23,999 bases of DNA from JANRKH01 sp033763595 (GCA_033763595.1 JANRKH010000019.1:1-23999), one strand, 5' to 3'; shown: positions 15,961 to 23,864, counted from the stretch's first letter. A program made the numbers and translations. The notes: generated from the sequence alone by a model not told the origin.

Positions 15961-16809
15961 GCTCTGTGTACATTTCTAGCGTAACCATATTAGCGCTCCT
16001 ACAAAATTAAGAAATCCCATAAAGTTTTTTACTGTTTTATCGAATCTTGAGAATATTCTTCTAAAATATTTTATTTTACTAAAAAAACACTCTACTAAGT
16101 GTCGCTCTTTATATATATCTTCATCATGCTCTCGTTTGACTTTGCGATTTTTCTTTGAAGGTATTACCGCCCTTGAGCTTTTTGCATATATTGCATCAAT
16201 CAAGGCATTGCTATCATATCCTTTATCAGCTATGACTGCAGTATTTTCAAATCCATCAATTAGATCTTCCCCTTGAGTGATGTCATTACGTTGCCCTGGA
16301 GTAACAATGAATTTCAGAGGATTACCAAGAGCGTCCACGAGAGCATGAATCTTACTTGTGAATCCACCATTGCTGCGACCAAGTCCTTGTTCATCTCCAG
16401 AATCTTTCTGATATCCAGCAGAGCATGCATTAGCTCTTATTATTGTGGAATCAATCATTATCCATTCCGTATCTGCTTCGTCATGATGAGATTTAAATAA
16501 CTCTTCAAAAATACCCTTAGTCACCCAGCGACTGAACCTTTGATGAATTGATCGCCATTTACCATAATACGTAGGTAACATTCGCCACTGACATCCTGTG
16601 CGCATTATATAGTAAACAGCTTCTATAAAAATACGCAATTTTGCTTCTTTTTTTGATCTAATGTCCTTTCTTGAGCTTAAAAATTGAAAAATATCTTTCC
16701 ATTCATCTTCTTTGATGTAATAATTCATTGTGATAGTGTTTTATGTTGAAAATTTATACTATCACACTTTGGTTAATTTTAGGTTAGCAATAAGAAATGT
16801 ACACAGAGC
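15961..16809 (-). mobile_element. Intact IS5-family insertion sequence, 849 bp, CTAG target duplication
   Basis: Perfect 17-bp terminal inverted repeats GCTCTGTGTACATTTCT at 15961-15977 and 16793-16809 enclose one full transposase gene. CTAG directly precedes (15957-15960) and follows (16810-16813) the element, a 4-bp target duplication in line with the IS427 group. Because the repeats and the duplication are perfect and the gene is open, the insertion appears recent and possibly active. It separates the uvrC region from the AT-rich accessory cassette. Confidence 0.9.
15976..16728 (-). CDS. IS5-family (IS427-group) DDE transposase
   Basis: The 250-residue transposase has an N-terminal helix-turn-helix-like region (KEAKLRIFIEAVYYIMRTGCQWRMLP) followed by the DDE catalytic domain. 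The triad is Asp93 in MIDSTIIRA, Asp168 in VIADKGYDSN and Glu213 in RHLVECFFSKIKYFRRI, the Y-(2)-R-(3)-E-(6)-K pattern of this class. Most IS427-group elements express the enzyme by a frameshift between two short frames; here a single uninterrupted frame covers everything. The stop codon lies within the left inverted repeat. Nothing looks damaged. Confidence 0.93.
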   Translation of the reverse strand: MNYYIKEDEWKDIFQFLSSRKDIRSKKEAKLRIFIEAVYYIMRTGCQWRMLPTYYGKWRSIHQRFSRWVTKGIFEELFKSHHDEADTEWIMIDSTIIRANACSAGYQKDSGDEQGLGRSNGGFTSKIHALVDALGNPLKFIVTPGQRNDITQGEDLIDGFENTAVIADKGYDSNALIDAIYAKSSRAVIPSKKNRKVKREHDEDIYKERHLVECFFSKIKYFRRIFSRFDKTVKNFMGFLNFVGALIWLR

Positions 16810-16934
16810 CTAGTATAAGATTTATATAGTAATTTTATTTACTATAGTGTTAATAATAATTTAGATACTAGTTTAGCTTTATAATGAAAAAACTTAGATT
16901 TATCCCATGCAATAATAAATAAAGATTATGAAAT

Positions 16935-17624
16935 ATGAGAATGCTCCTAAGTAATAATTATAATGAAATGTGTAATAGTATTGCATCTATTTTTACAAAG
17001 ACAATAAAAGATTCTCTTTTCCAACAAAATAAAGTTTCGTTAGTGTTATGTGGCGGCAAAACACCTAAATTATTATATGAATTACTTTCTAAAGAAAATT
17101 TTGAGTGGCAAAACATAGTTATTACAACCTGTGATGAATATCTTATAGAATCTGATAGTATAAAACGTCCTACTAACTTAATTAAAGATACCCTTTTAAA
17201 AAATAGTGCAAGCAAAGCCAAGTTTTATCCTTTAGAAACATTAGTAGATTCTAATATAAATATAAAAGGAAAATCATTTTTTACTTCTGAGCATTTTTAT
17301 TCACCAGATATACTATTACTCGGATTAGGTATACAAGGACATACTGCTTCTATTTTTCCAGATGCTATTAATATTGAAGAACTATTATATGGGAATGAAG
17401 ATGTGTTTTTAGTACAATCAAAACTAGCTGAAAGCCAGAGATTAACTATAGGGTTAAATAGTCTTTTTAAAGCTAAAAAAATTTTTTTTATTATTCAAGG
17501 CACAGAAAAATTAAAAATCCTAACGTCATCTATTTTAGCTTCAAATATTCAAACGGCTCCTGTAAAGGCTTTTTTAGACAATAAACTAGATACTTTATTT
17601 TTTTGGTGTCCTGATGATAAATAG
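16935..17624 (+). CDS. 6-phosphogluconolactonase-family sugar-phosphate enzyme
   Basis: The 229-residue product belongs to the lactonase/glucosamine-6-phosphate isomerase superfamily. Markers are the phosphate-binding LVLCGGKTPKLLYELL (residues 36-51), the acidic CDEYL (66-70), PTNLIKDTLL, and DILLLGLGIQGHTASIFP (125-142), which fits 6-phosphogluconolactonase best. The classical DER of that enzyme is DEY here, which recalls glucosamine-6-phosphate deaminase, so the substrate is open. A 6-phosphogluconolactonase hydrolyses 6-phosphogluconolactone in the oxidative pentose phosphate pathway, which most Rickettsiales lack. The gene starts 125 bp from the IS element, is more AT-rich than the housekeeping genes, and heads a three-gene unit with 9 bp before the next gene. 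Another ATG at 16941 (third codon) is possible. Confidence 0.75.
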   Translation: MRMLLSNNYNEMCNSIASIFTKTIKDSLFQQNKVSLVLCGGKTPKLLYELLSKENFEWQNIVITTCDEYLIESDSIKRPTNLIKDTLLKNSASKAKFYPLETLVDSNINIKGKSFFTSEHFYSPDILLLGLGIQGHTASIFPDAINIEELLYGNEDVFLVQSKLAESQRLTIGLNSLFKAKKIFFIIQGTEKLKILTSSILASNIQTAPVKAFLDNKLDTLFFWCPDDK

Positions 17625-17633
17625 GTATGGAGT

Positions 17634-18248
17634 ATGGTAAAAAATGTAATATTTGACTTGATAAATGTATTGTTTGAATGTAACTATAAGAAGATTTTAC
17701 TAAAGTATTATCCTTCAACAAAAGTTGATCAAATAATAGACAAGTTCTTGCATCATAAAAATTGGCCAATGTCAGATTCAGGGCTTATAGAAGAATCTAA
17801 GTTTCTTGAAATAATACTATCAGAAAATTCAAGTTTTATAGCAAAAGAAGAATTGAGTAATATCTTAAAAGTAATTAGAAAAGAAATAAGACCTATTAAA
17901 GAAGGCTTTGAACTATTATGGATTGCCAAAAATTGTGGATACCAAACCTTTCTTTTATCAAATTTACCATTCAAAACCTTTGAATATATACAGAACAATT
18001 TTAATATATTTAGTTTAATAGATGGATCAATTATTTCTTGTAACGTTGGACTGGTAAAACCAAATTCTGAAATATTTTATTACGCCTTGGACTATTTTCA
18101 AATAAATATCAATGAAACTATTTTTATTGATGATAATTATAACAATACTGAAAGTGCTAAATCTATAGGGTTAAAATCCTACATATTTTACCCTTTACCA
18201 ACGCATATAAATCAATTAAAAGAAATACTATTAAATTCCAAAATTTGA
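17634..18248 (+). CDS. HAD-superfamily phosphatase-like hydrolase (subfamily IA)
   Basis: The 204-residue product shows the four HAD motifs: I as VIFDLINVLF with nucleophile Asp8, II as LLSNLP (Ser109), III as Lys142 in LVKPNSEIF, and IV as FIDDN (Asp166-Asp167). A helical cap lies between I and II. The residue two positions after the nucleophile is Ile rather than the usual Asp or Gly, so general acid/base catalysis may be weakened. The overall pattern resembles YihX-type sugar-phosphate phosphatases. It starts 9 bp after the lactonase-like gene and its TGA overlaps the TTG start of the next gene, so all three are probably co-translated. Confidence 0.82.
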   Translation: MVKNVIFDLINVLFECNYKKILLKYYPSTKVDQIIDKFLHHKNWPMSDSGLIEESKFLEIILSENSSFIAKEELSNILKVIRKEIRPIKEGFELLWIAKNCGYQTFLLSNLPFKTFEYIQNNFNIFSLIDGSIISCNVGLVKPNSEIFYYALDYFQININETIFIDDNYNNTESAKSIGLKSYIFYPLPTHINQLKEILLNSKI

Positions 18249-19258
18249 ATTTACAAATGATTATACAATGCAATTCGTATTTTATCGATAAAACAAGAGT
18301 CTCACTCACACTATCTACAATTCAAACAAACAATATTAATAATAAGGATTATGTCTTAGCTAGGGTAATATATTGTGGAATATGTAATTCAGATATAAAA
18401 GAAATAAATAACGAAAGAATTTCAAGAAGAGATTTTGGTCATGAATTATTGGCACAAATACTCCAGACTTCAACAACAGTAAATATTCCTATTAATCAAT
18501 ATGTTGTACTTGATCCTCATATAAAGATTGAAAGGGGCACAGGTTTTTCGGAATATCTACTACTAACTGGCACCTCAGAAAATTTGGAAAAAGCATTAAT
18601 TAAAGTACCATCAAAATCTGTTGTTTTTACTTGTGTAGAACCTCTGGCTTGTGCTTTGCATGCTATTAAAAGGTTATTCCCTACTGGAAAAGATATTTTA
18701 GGAAAAAGAGTGCTAATTCATGGGTGTGGTACTTTTGGTTATCTAATGTTCTTAATTTTAAAATACTACAAAGCTGATGTTAAATTATCTAATAGGGATT
18801 TAATAAGATTGAATTATATTCATGATAGAATTGATCAGGATATACAAAAATTAGATTCTGAGAAAGATTATGATTTTTTTGATTCCATAATTATAGCACA
18901 ATCGTTTATAAATATTCAAGATATAGAAGCATTAGTTCCATATGCAAATAAATTTTGTAATATATTACTTTTTGGGGCTATTCATAAGAATGAACATTCC
19001 CTTTATGAAATAAGAAATAAAGAACTAAATTTATCAGCTAATATATCTAATAAAAATGTTACATTAGTTGGTAGCCTAGGAGCAAAGAATAAAGACTTTA
19101 AAGATTCTATAAAATTATTAAATGATATAAAATTTAGAAAAAAAGTTACAAAATACATTGTTGAAATAGTTGATAAAGAGAAAGGATTAAAAATAATCAA
19201 TAACATGGCATTAAAAACAAAAAAATATTATGGTAAGATTGTAGTAAAATTTGCATAA
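18245..19258 (+). CDS. Zinc-dependent medium-chain dehydrogenase (alcohol/polyol dehydrogenase family)
   Basis: The 337-residue product is a medium-chain dehydrogenase. Catalytic zinc ligands are visible as Cys44 in YCGICNSD, His66-Glu67 in FGHELL, and Glu132 in CVEPLACALHAIKR. The NAD(P)-binding Rossmann motif is GCGTFG (160-165). The four-cysteine structural zinc lobe expected around residues 90-105 is missing; that region reads LDPHIKIERGTG. Loss of the structural zinc is known in some polyol dehydrogenases. The product therefore likely oxidises or reduces a sugar or cyclitol hydroxyl. The longest frame begins with TTG at 18245, overlapping the HAD stop codon as TTGA; the ATG at 18257 (MIIQCNSYF) is the conservative alternative. 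The HAD gene immediately upstream could supply its dephosphorylated substrate, an inference from context only. Confidence 0.85.
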   Translation: MNLQMIIQCNSYFIDKTRVSLTLSTIQTNNINNKDYVLARVIYCGICNSDIKEINNERISRRDFGHELLAQILQTSTTVNIPINQYVVLDPHIKIERGTGFSEYLLLTGTSENLEKALIKVPSKSVVFTCVEPLACALHAIKRLFPTGKDILGKRVLIHGCGTFGYLMFLILKYYKADVKLSNRDLIRLNYIHDRIDQDIQKLDSEKDYDFFDSIIIAQSFINIQDIEALVPYANKFCNILLFGAIHKNEHSLYEIRNKELNLSANISNKNVTLVGSLGAKNKDFKDSIKLLNDIKFRKKVTKYIVEIVDKEKGLKIINNMALKTKKYYGKIVVKFA

Positions 19259-19300
19259 TTTTCCTAGCATTACCTGAATTAAAGTAGGAAGATTTGTAAC

Positions 19301-19909
19301 TTAATCAAAATCAGCCATGACATCTTTTTTAGTATAATGTGCAAAGCATTTTTGTATTTGATCTTCATTCACTCTTTCTTTGGAAAGAGAGGGTAAATTG
19401 TTTAGTCCAAAAAAATTGATATCTATAATCTCATCCTTTGAATATTCACTCTGGCAACCATTTATTTCACATAAAAAAAATATTTTATAAACGTGTGGCC
19501 ATTTTATGATACCGTTGTTTTTTCTTTTATCAAAAATCCCTATTAATTTTAAAATGACAGCATCAAAACCTGTTTCCTCTTTTATTTCTTTTATTATATT
19601 TTCAGATGGTGAAAGATTTACATCGGCCCATCCTCCTGGAATAGACCATAAATTATCATTTTTTTCTTTTACAAGTAAAATTTTTTTATTTTTAAATACC
19701 GCTGCCCTTAAATCGATTTTAGGTGTAGCATAACCACTGTCATTTGTGAATAATTCCAACACATCTGTATATTTATGATTTGAATTATTTGATAAAAGTT
19801 TTGCAGCTATTATCAAAATTTTTTTGTATCTCTCTATATCGAATTGATCTTTAGAATAAGTAATACCTGATTGTGCCAAAGCTTGTAGCTCTGTTATCAT
19901 TTTTATCAT
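19301..19909 (-). CDS. NUDIX hydrolase with N-terminal NUDIX-associated domain
   Basis: The 202-residue product starts with ELQALAQSGITYSKDQFDIERYKKI, a helical domain found ahead of NUDIX domains in a family that includes ADP-ribose and nucleoside-diphosphate-linked substrate hydrolases. The NUDIX box runs from Gly93 to Phe115 (GWADVNLSPSEN through KEIKEETGF). Within the consensus GX5EX7REUXEEXGU the first Glu is replaced by Leu99, while the metal-binding EE pair (Glu111-Glu112) is kept. Met4 is an alternative start. The gene converges with the dehydrogenase gene (42 bp between the stops) and follows the methyltransferase on the same strand with 53 bp between them. Confidence 0.88.
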   Translation of the reverse strand: MIKMITELQALAQSGITYSKDQFDIERYKKILIIAAKLLSNNSNHKYTDVLELFTNDSGYATPKIDLRAAVFKNKKILLVKEKNDNLWSIPGGWADVNLSPSENIIKEIKEETGFDAVILKLIGIFDKRKNNGIIKWPHVYKIFFLCEINGCQSEYSKDEIIDINFFGLNNLPSLSKERVNEDQIQKCFAHYTKKDVMADFD

Positions 19910-19962
19910 ATTTATTAATATTTAATTACTTTAAATTTAAATTAGTGATATTAGTAGGAAGA

Positions 19963-20889
19963 TTATTTCTTATATCCTACTACCTGAAATACACTAGCCA
20001 TACCAATAATGGAACTAGTACTTTTAGCATAAGAATTTATGTTATTGTATATAATTTCAATTTCTTTTATAGTTGCCAACCCTGAATTAACATAATTTTT
20101 TGCTCCCTCTTTTAATGATAGAGCTAATAAATTCTTTTCTGACCCACTAGAAAAAACTGGTTGATAAACATTTATCTCTGTTTTAGAGATATTTTGTTTA
20201 TTTAATAAATCTATTAACTTGTAACCTAAATCATAATCAAGATTACGTTTTATTCCAATTTCACTAATAAGCCTAATCGCTTTATCTACATACTCATTTT
20301 TAGGATAAGAAAACATTGTGCTATGAACTATTTCTTCACATATCAAAATACCATTAGGCTTTAAAATATTTAACATATTAAAAATTGCTAAATCAGGCTT
20401 TTCAAGGTGAATTAACAAAAATCTAGAATAAACTATATCACAATTATCAAGTTTTAAATTCTTTAAATTGTAAACGTCGCTAACTATAAACTCTATATTT
20501 TTTAAACCTAAAGAATTAGCCCTATTCTTTGCTATTCTTAATTGTTCTTCACTAATATCCACCGCTATAATTTTTGCTGCATCTCCTAATCTTTTTGCTA
20601 GCAAAATTTCAACATTTCCTGTTCCACAACCAACAGATAATATTCTCAAATTAGTTTTATTTGAGACTATTCTATCCAATAACATTTGGCTTTTAGGGCC
20701 ATATACTTTATTTAAAATGTCTAATCTTAATTCTGCCTTTTTGCCTGTACCTAAAACATAGGCTTCATTCGTTACTTCTTTCATTTTACGAAACCCACTT
20801 TGGTTTTTATAGCAAGCATTAGCATTAGAAAAAACTAAAACCCAAACAACTAATTGTATAAAATTTAGCCAATATTTAAATAAGTTCAT
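19963..20889 (-). CDS. Class I SAM-dependent methyltransferase, long form with signal-like N-terminus
   Basis: The 308-residue frame contains a clear methyltransferase core: motif I LSVGCGTGN (84-92), the acidic residue in IIAVDISEEQL (Asp111), FIVSDVYNL, and VYSRFLLIHLEKPD. A small-molecule substrate is likely, but it cannot be read from the sequence. The first 26 residues look like a signal peptide (FIQLVVWVLVFSNANA), which is unexpected for a SAM-dependent enzyme. The Met at residue 36 (codon at 20782-20784) gives MKEVTNEAYVLGTGKKAE, a conventional start for this group, and I consider it the more likely one. Neither start has a strong ribosome-binding site. It is co-directional with the NUDIX gene. 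Confidence 0.82.
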   Translation of the reverse strand: MNLFKYWLNFIQLVVWVLVFSNANACYKNQSGFRKMKEVTNEAYVLGTGKKAELRLDILNKVYGPKSQMLLDRIVSNKTNLRILSVGCGTGNVEILLAKRLGDAAKIIAVDISEEQLRIAKNRANSLGLKNIEFIVSDVYNLKNLKLDNCDIVYSRFLLIHLEKPDLAIFNMLNILKPNGILICEEIVHSTMFSYPKNEYVDKAIRLISEIGIKRNLDYDLGYKLIDLLNKQNISKTEINVYQPVFSSGSEKNLLALSLKEGAKNYVNSGLATIKEIEIIYNNINSYAKSTSSIIGMASVFQVVGYKK

Positions 20890-21081
20890 AACAGTTTTGT
20901 CTAATTATTAAATAAGCAGTATATTAAAACAATATAAATTTTACCTAATAAGTTTCATTTTTCCTTATCTCCTGCAAATTATTTAAATATGTTGTAAAAA
21001 ATAAACATACTTAATAAATAAACTTCAGTAAGCTCTTAGTAGGACAAGGTTATTATTTGTTTTTATTATTTAAGTAAATTC

Positions 21082-21324
21082 TTATTTTTTTTCTTGCTCG
21101 ATACTTAAAATATATTCTTGTTTCTCTAGCTCATCTTGAGCTAACAAAATTAATTCCAATACTTCAGTAGCAATATCAGAAGAAATTTTAGTATCTTTTA
21201 ATATTAGTATTGTTTCTTTTAAAGCATTAATGCCTTTAGCTTTAGCATGCTCTACATCGTCTTTTATTTTGCTAAGCAAACTCTGAGACTCGCTTTCATT
21301 TTCTGAACCTAACTTTATATTCAT
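21082..21324 (-). CDS. Small helical protein of unknown function
   Basis: The 80-residue product MNIKLGSENESESQSLLSK is acidic and apparently all-helical, with heptad-like leucines (ALKETILILKDTK and VLELILLAQDELEKQEY). It has no signal peptide, membrane segment or known motif. AGGTTG lies about 10 bases before the ATG, an acceptable ribosome-binding site. It is separated from the methyltransferase by 192 bp. I do not recognise it. A real gene is likely from the frame, the start context and the non-random composition. Confidence 0.55.
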   Translation of the reverse strand: MNIKLGSENESESQSLLSKIKDDVEHAKAKGINALKETILILKDTKISSDIATEVLELILLAQDELEKQEYILSIEQEKK

Positions 21325-21521
21325 CTAAATACAACCTAATTGATATTTAGTGTTTTTTTATATATTAATAATAAACACCTAATAATTAATATTTAAAGAA
21401 AACTGAAATAAGTTTTATTTAGTTTCACTTGCCAATCTAGTTTATCTTGAGTAAAACTTAACATTATTTATTATTTACTTTAATATCATCTATAGTTAGA
21501 ATATATATTTAAGTTACTTTA

Positions 21522-22238
21522 ATGTCAAATTTAATGCTAAAAAAATCTATAATATTTTTTGATGTTGGCTTTACCTTAATAACCCCTGATTATCAACATA
21601 TTGCTGGTGTTATCGGAAATATTATTTCCCCTTTATCTTTATATAAAACTGAACCAATTGCACTAAAAGAAATTAATAAATGGATGAACGATTGTTGTAA
21701 GAATAATCTAGAAAGAATTACATTTCGTCAAATTATTGAAATATATTTTAATCATAATGAAGTACGTTTGACTGATATAATTTATTCACTTTTAGAAAAA
21801 GAAAATCTTAAACATAGATTTTGGGGAGTTGTTGATGCCGATAACCTATTAGTATTTAAAGCTCTTAAAGAAAAAGTAATCAGACTAGCTATAATTTCAA
21901 ATTCTGATGGTAGAGTATCTTCACAACTTGAACTAGTGGGATATAAAGATATTTTTGAATTTATTATCGATTCTACTATTGTAGGGTCTCGTAAACCTAA
22001 TAAAGAAATATTTGAAATAGCTCTAAATAGAGCTGGTGTTAGATCAGAGCAAGCTATATATATAGGAGATTTACCTGCAGTAGATCTTAAAGGGGCATTA
22101 TTATCTGGTATGTACGCAATATTATTTGACAAACACTCTGTGTTTCAGAAAGAAGTAGAAATTTATAAAAACACTTCACCAAACTTAATGTTAGGAAGTA
22201 TAAAAAGAATAAATGAAATTCTAAGTTTTTTTAATTAG
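21522..22238 (+). CDS. HAD-superfamily hydrolase (subfamily IA)
   Basis: The 238-residue product shows HAD motif I as IIFFDVGFTLI (Asp14, with Gly two positions on, as in several phosphatases and nucleotidases), motif II as AIISNSDGR (Ser126), motif III Lys158 in GSRKPNKEIF, and motif IV IGDLPAVDLKGA (Asp183 and Asp188). A helical cap of about 80 residues follows motif I. All motifs are complete, so it should be active, probably on a small phosphate ester. It is distinct from the HAD protein at 17634, being only distantly similar. It ends 18 bp before the decayed IS element, so it may mark the edge of the accessory block. Confidence 0.85.
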   Translation: MSNLMLKKSIIFFDVGFTLITPDYQHIAGVIGNIISPLSLYKTEPIALKEINKWMNDCCKNNLERITFRQIIEIYFNHNEVRLTDIIYSLLEKENLKHRFWGVVDADNLLVFKALKEKVIRLAIISNSDGRVSSQLELVGYKDIFEFIIDSTIVGSRKPNKEIFEIALNRAGVRSEQAIYIGDLPAVDLKGALLSGMYAILFDKHSVFQKEVEIYKNTSPNLMLGSIKRINEILSFFN

Positions 22239-22256
22239 TTAAAGTAACTCATATTA

Positions 22257-23377
22257 GCTTTGTTCGGAATGGGTAAAATAGTGATTTCAAAAAATTAGTT
22301 TTTGTTTTAGAATCTACCAGGTATAAAATATTTGCAAGATTAAAATGCCCTACAAAGAAAGACTCAAAACAGGACTAGAAAGAAAAAGAGAGAAGCCTCA
22401 ATATAAGATTCAGAACTGGACAGAATACAATCAAAGTTTAAGAAAAAGAGGGATGATAAGCCTTTACTTATTCTAAGAGAGATATAAAATCTCAGTTTAT
22501 CAATGACAATCCTTATGTTAAAGGTGAATCTGGGAGAATGGCTACATATCTAACCTCATATATTCAGCTCATCTACATACTGTATCGTTTATTTGGTTGG
22601 AGACAGAGGCAAATAACTGGTTATTTTGAGGATCTGTGGAGGACTAAAGGTCTTGATATTAATGTTCTAAGCTGGTCATCTATGTGATTTATTTTCTCAA
22701 GTCTCAATAGAAGTAAAACAGTTTTGTAATAAGCTATGCAAGCGAATTAAGGATGGAGAAGCTGTAGATCTTATAGTGAATAGTACAGGTCTTACTTTTG
22801 GTAAAGCTAGCCACTGGTACGAAGCAAAATACAATAAACCTTGTGATAACAAGCCTTGGAAGAAAATGCATATTTCAAACGATCCTGACCTAGCCATAGA
22901 GATTAATGATTATGATGTTGCTGATATATTGATGTGTTAGATAAAGTCATTCCCCAAGAGATAGAGGTTAGTAAGGTTATTGCCGACGGTGCATATTATA
23001 GTATTGCAGGAACCCAAAGCTTAAATAAAAAGGGAATCACTCCAGTTATTCCGCCATCAAGCCATGCTGTAATGCACGGCAAAGATAGTACAACATGGCA
23101 TGATAAGATAATCCAATATATTAAGACAAAGGAAGTGTTTACGCATTTCATAAAAAGTACGGTTACGGCAAGAGAGGCTTAGCCAAATCTCAATTCTCCC
23201 GTATTAAAAGATGCATAGGTTCATCATTATTAACTCAAAAACCTGAATCTCAAAAACAAGAGGGAAAAATTATTGCAAATATCATTAATCAGTGGAACTC
23301 ATTTGGTAGGTGCGTTTCTGTGAAAATACGATGATTCCATCTAAATTAAGAAGAAACCATACCCTTCCGAACAAAGC
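22257..23377 (+). mobile_element. Decayed IS903-like insertion sequence, about 1.12 kb
   Basis: Near-perfect inverted ends are present: GCTTTGTTCGGAATGGGTA at 22257-22275 and the complement of GCTTTGTTCGGAAGGGTA at 23360-23377, differing by one inserted base. They resemble the GGCTTTGTT ends of the IS903 group of the IS5 family. The element contains one frameshifted transposase gene on the plus strand. I see no target duplication: the right end abuts a different transposase fragment directly. Confidence 0.75.
22345..23334 (+). pseudogene. IS5/IS903-type transposase, four frame segments, inactive
   Basis: The coding sequence can be followed in pieces. 22345-22476 begins MPYKERLKTG and reads YKIQNWTEYNQSLRKRG, the usual N-terminus. 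About 22497-22687 reads GESGRMATYLTSYIQLIYIL and FGWRQRQITGYFEDLW. About 22676-22940 reads HLCDLFSQVSIEVKQF and LIVNSTGLTFGKASHWYEAK. About 22934-23181 reads LDKVIPQEIEVSKVIADGAYY, and the last piece to 23334 reads YGYGKRGLAKSQFSRIKRC. At least three frameshifts are needed. The first catalytic Asp is changed to Asn (NSTG instead of DSTG) and the expected Glu near the C-terminus reads Lys (GLAKSQF). The second Asp (ADGAYYS) remains. The gene is dead in frame and in chemistry. Confidence 0.8.
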
Positions 23378-23458
23378 CTTTTACCGCTAGGTTTGCTATC
23401 GACAGTTTACGGATACGTCTTGAAACAGTAGTATAATCCGGTACCGGTAAATTAACTC

Positions 23459-23735
23459 GTCGCTCCGTCAAAAATCTAAAAAATTCACTTTGTGTGCTTA
23501 ATATCCAAAATTGTTTAGGTTTTTGTTCAAAATTTATTACATTTTTCCAAATTAGGCGTGTATTTTATGCAGAAAATCATTATTTTCCCCAAATTGCTAA
23601 AATTTTTTCAAAACGATATTTTGCTATTTCCATAAGATTTTTGCATTTTTATCATCATTTTCTTATGGATTTTGCTACTAATTTTTGACTTCTAAGCCTT
23701 TACTTTAAAGCTTTGTAGATTTTTGACGGAGCGAC
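23459..23735. mobile_element. 277-bp non-autonomous element with 20-bp perfect inverted repeats and a 6-bp duplication
   Basis: Terminal repeats GTCGCTCCGTCAAAAATCTA (23459-23478) and its exact complement at 23716-23735. TAACTC flanks it at 23453-23458 and 23736-23741. Removing the element and one TAACTC restores an unbroken transposase reading frame (IVGVNLPVPDYTT), so the boundaries and the 6-bp duplication are well supported. The interior is very AT-rich and shows only an internal hairpin (TCCATAAGA to TCTTATGGA, about 23627-23668) and a spurious short frame. The parent transposase is not in the window. Confidence 0.85.
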
Positions 23736-23848
23736 TAACTCCTACAATCCTTAATAATGAGCTAGTGAATCCTTCTGCTTGCCGCAAACGTAAATTGAAT
23801 ATTTGCCTAAAAGTATAGATAGTTTCTAGGGCAACTTTAGAATATTTT

Positions 23849-23862
23849 ATACCAAATACCAT
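23849..23862. repeat. Probable terminal inverted repeat of the IS630-like element
   Basis: ATACCAAATACCAT lies between the IS630-like stop and the flanking transposase fragment. The outer ends of the palindromic elements read ATACCAAATCCCAT on the corresponding side, so 13 of 14 bases agree. Confidence 0.55.
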
Positions 23863-23864
23863 AA

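Larger units (their letters stand above)
23378..23862 (-). pseudogene. Fragment of a second IS5-type transposase, split by a 277-bp element
   Basis: On the minus strand from 23862 it reads MVFGIKYSKVALETIYTFRQ and LRLRQAEGFTSSLLRIVGV to the element, then NLPVPDYTTVSRRIRKLSIA on the far side until 23378. This is the N-terminal third of an IS5-group transposase (compare the common LRQAEGF and PVPDYTTLSRR patterns). The first residues are replaced by the end of the IS630-like element and the catalytic part is missing, cut off at the end of the IS903-like element. It is not expressed as a functional enzyme. Confidence 0.75.

Noticed and set aside
16825..16846. Palindrome TATAGTAA-TTTTAT-TTACTATA upstream of the lactonase-like gene
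   Set aside because: In such AT-rich sequence an 8-bp A/T stem is expected by chance and it has no further support as an operator.
16935..22238. An antibiotic (aminoglycoside-like) biosynthesis cluster
   Set aside because: A zinc dehydrogenase, phosphatases, a methyltransferase and a NUDIX enzyme would fit, but there is no cyclase, aminotransferase or glycosyltransferase in the window, so the label is not supported.
16935..22238. A defence or toxin-antitoxin system in the accessory block
   Set aside because: I see no nuclease, helicase, reverse transcriptase, sensor domain or paired small toxin; the 80-residue protein has no partner gene and no toxin motif.
23494..23688. Open frame of 64 codons inside the 277-bp element
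   Set aside because: Low-complexity Phe/Ile-rich translation of AT-rich sequence with no motif; the element looks non-coding.
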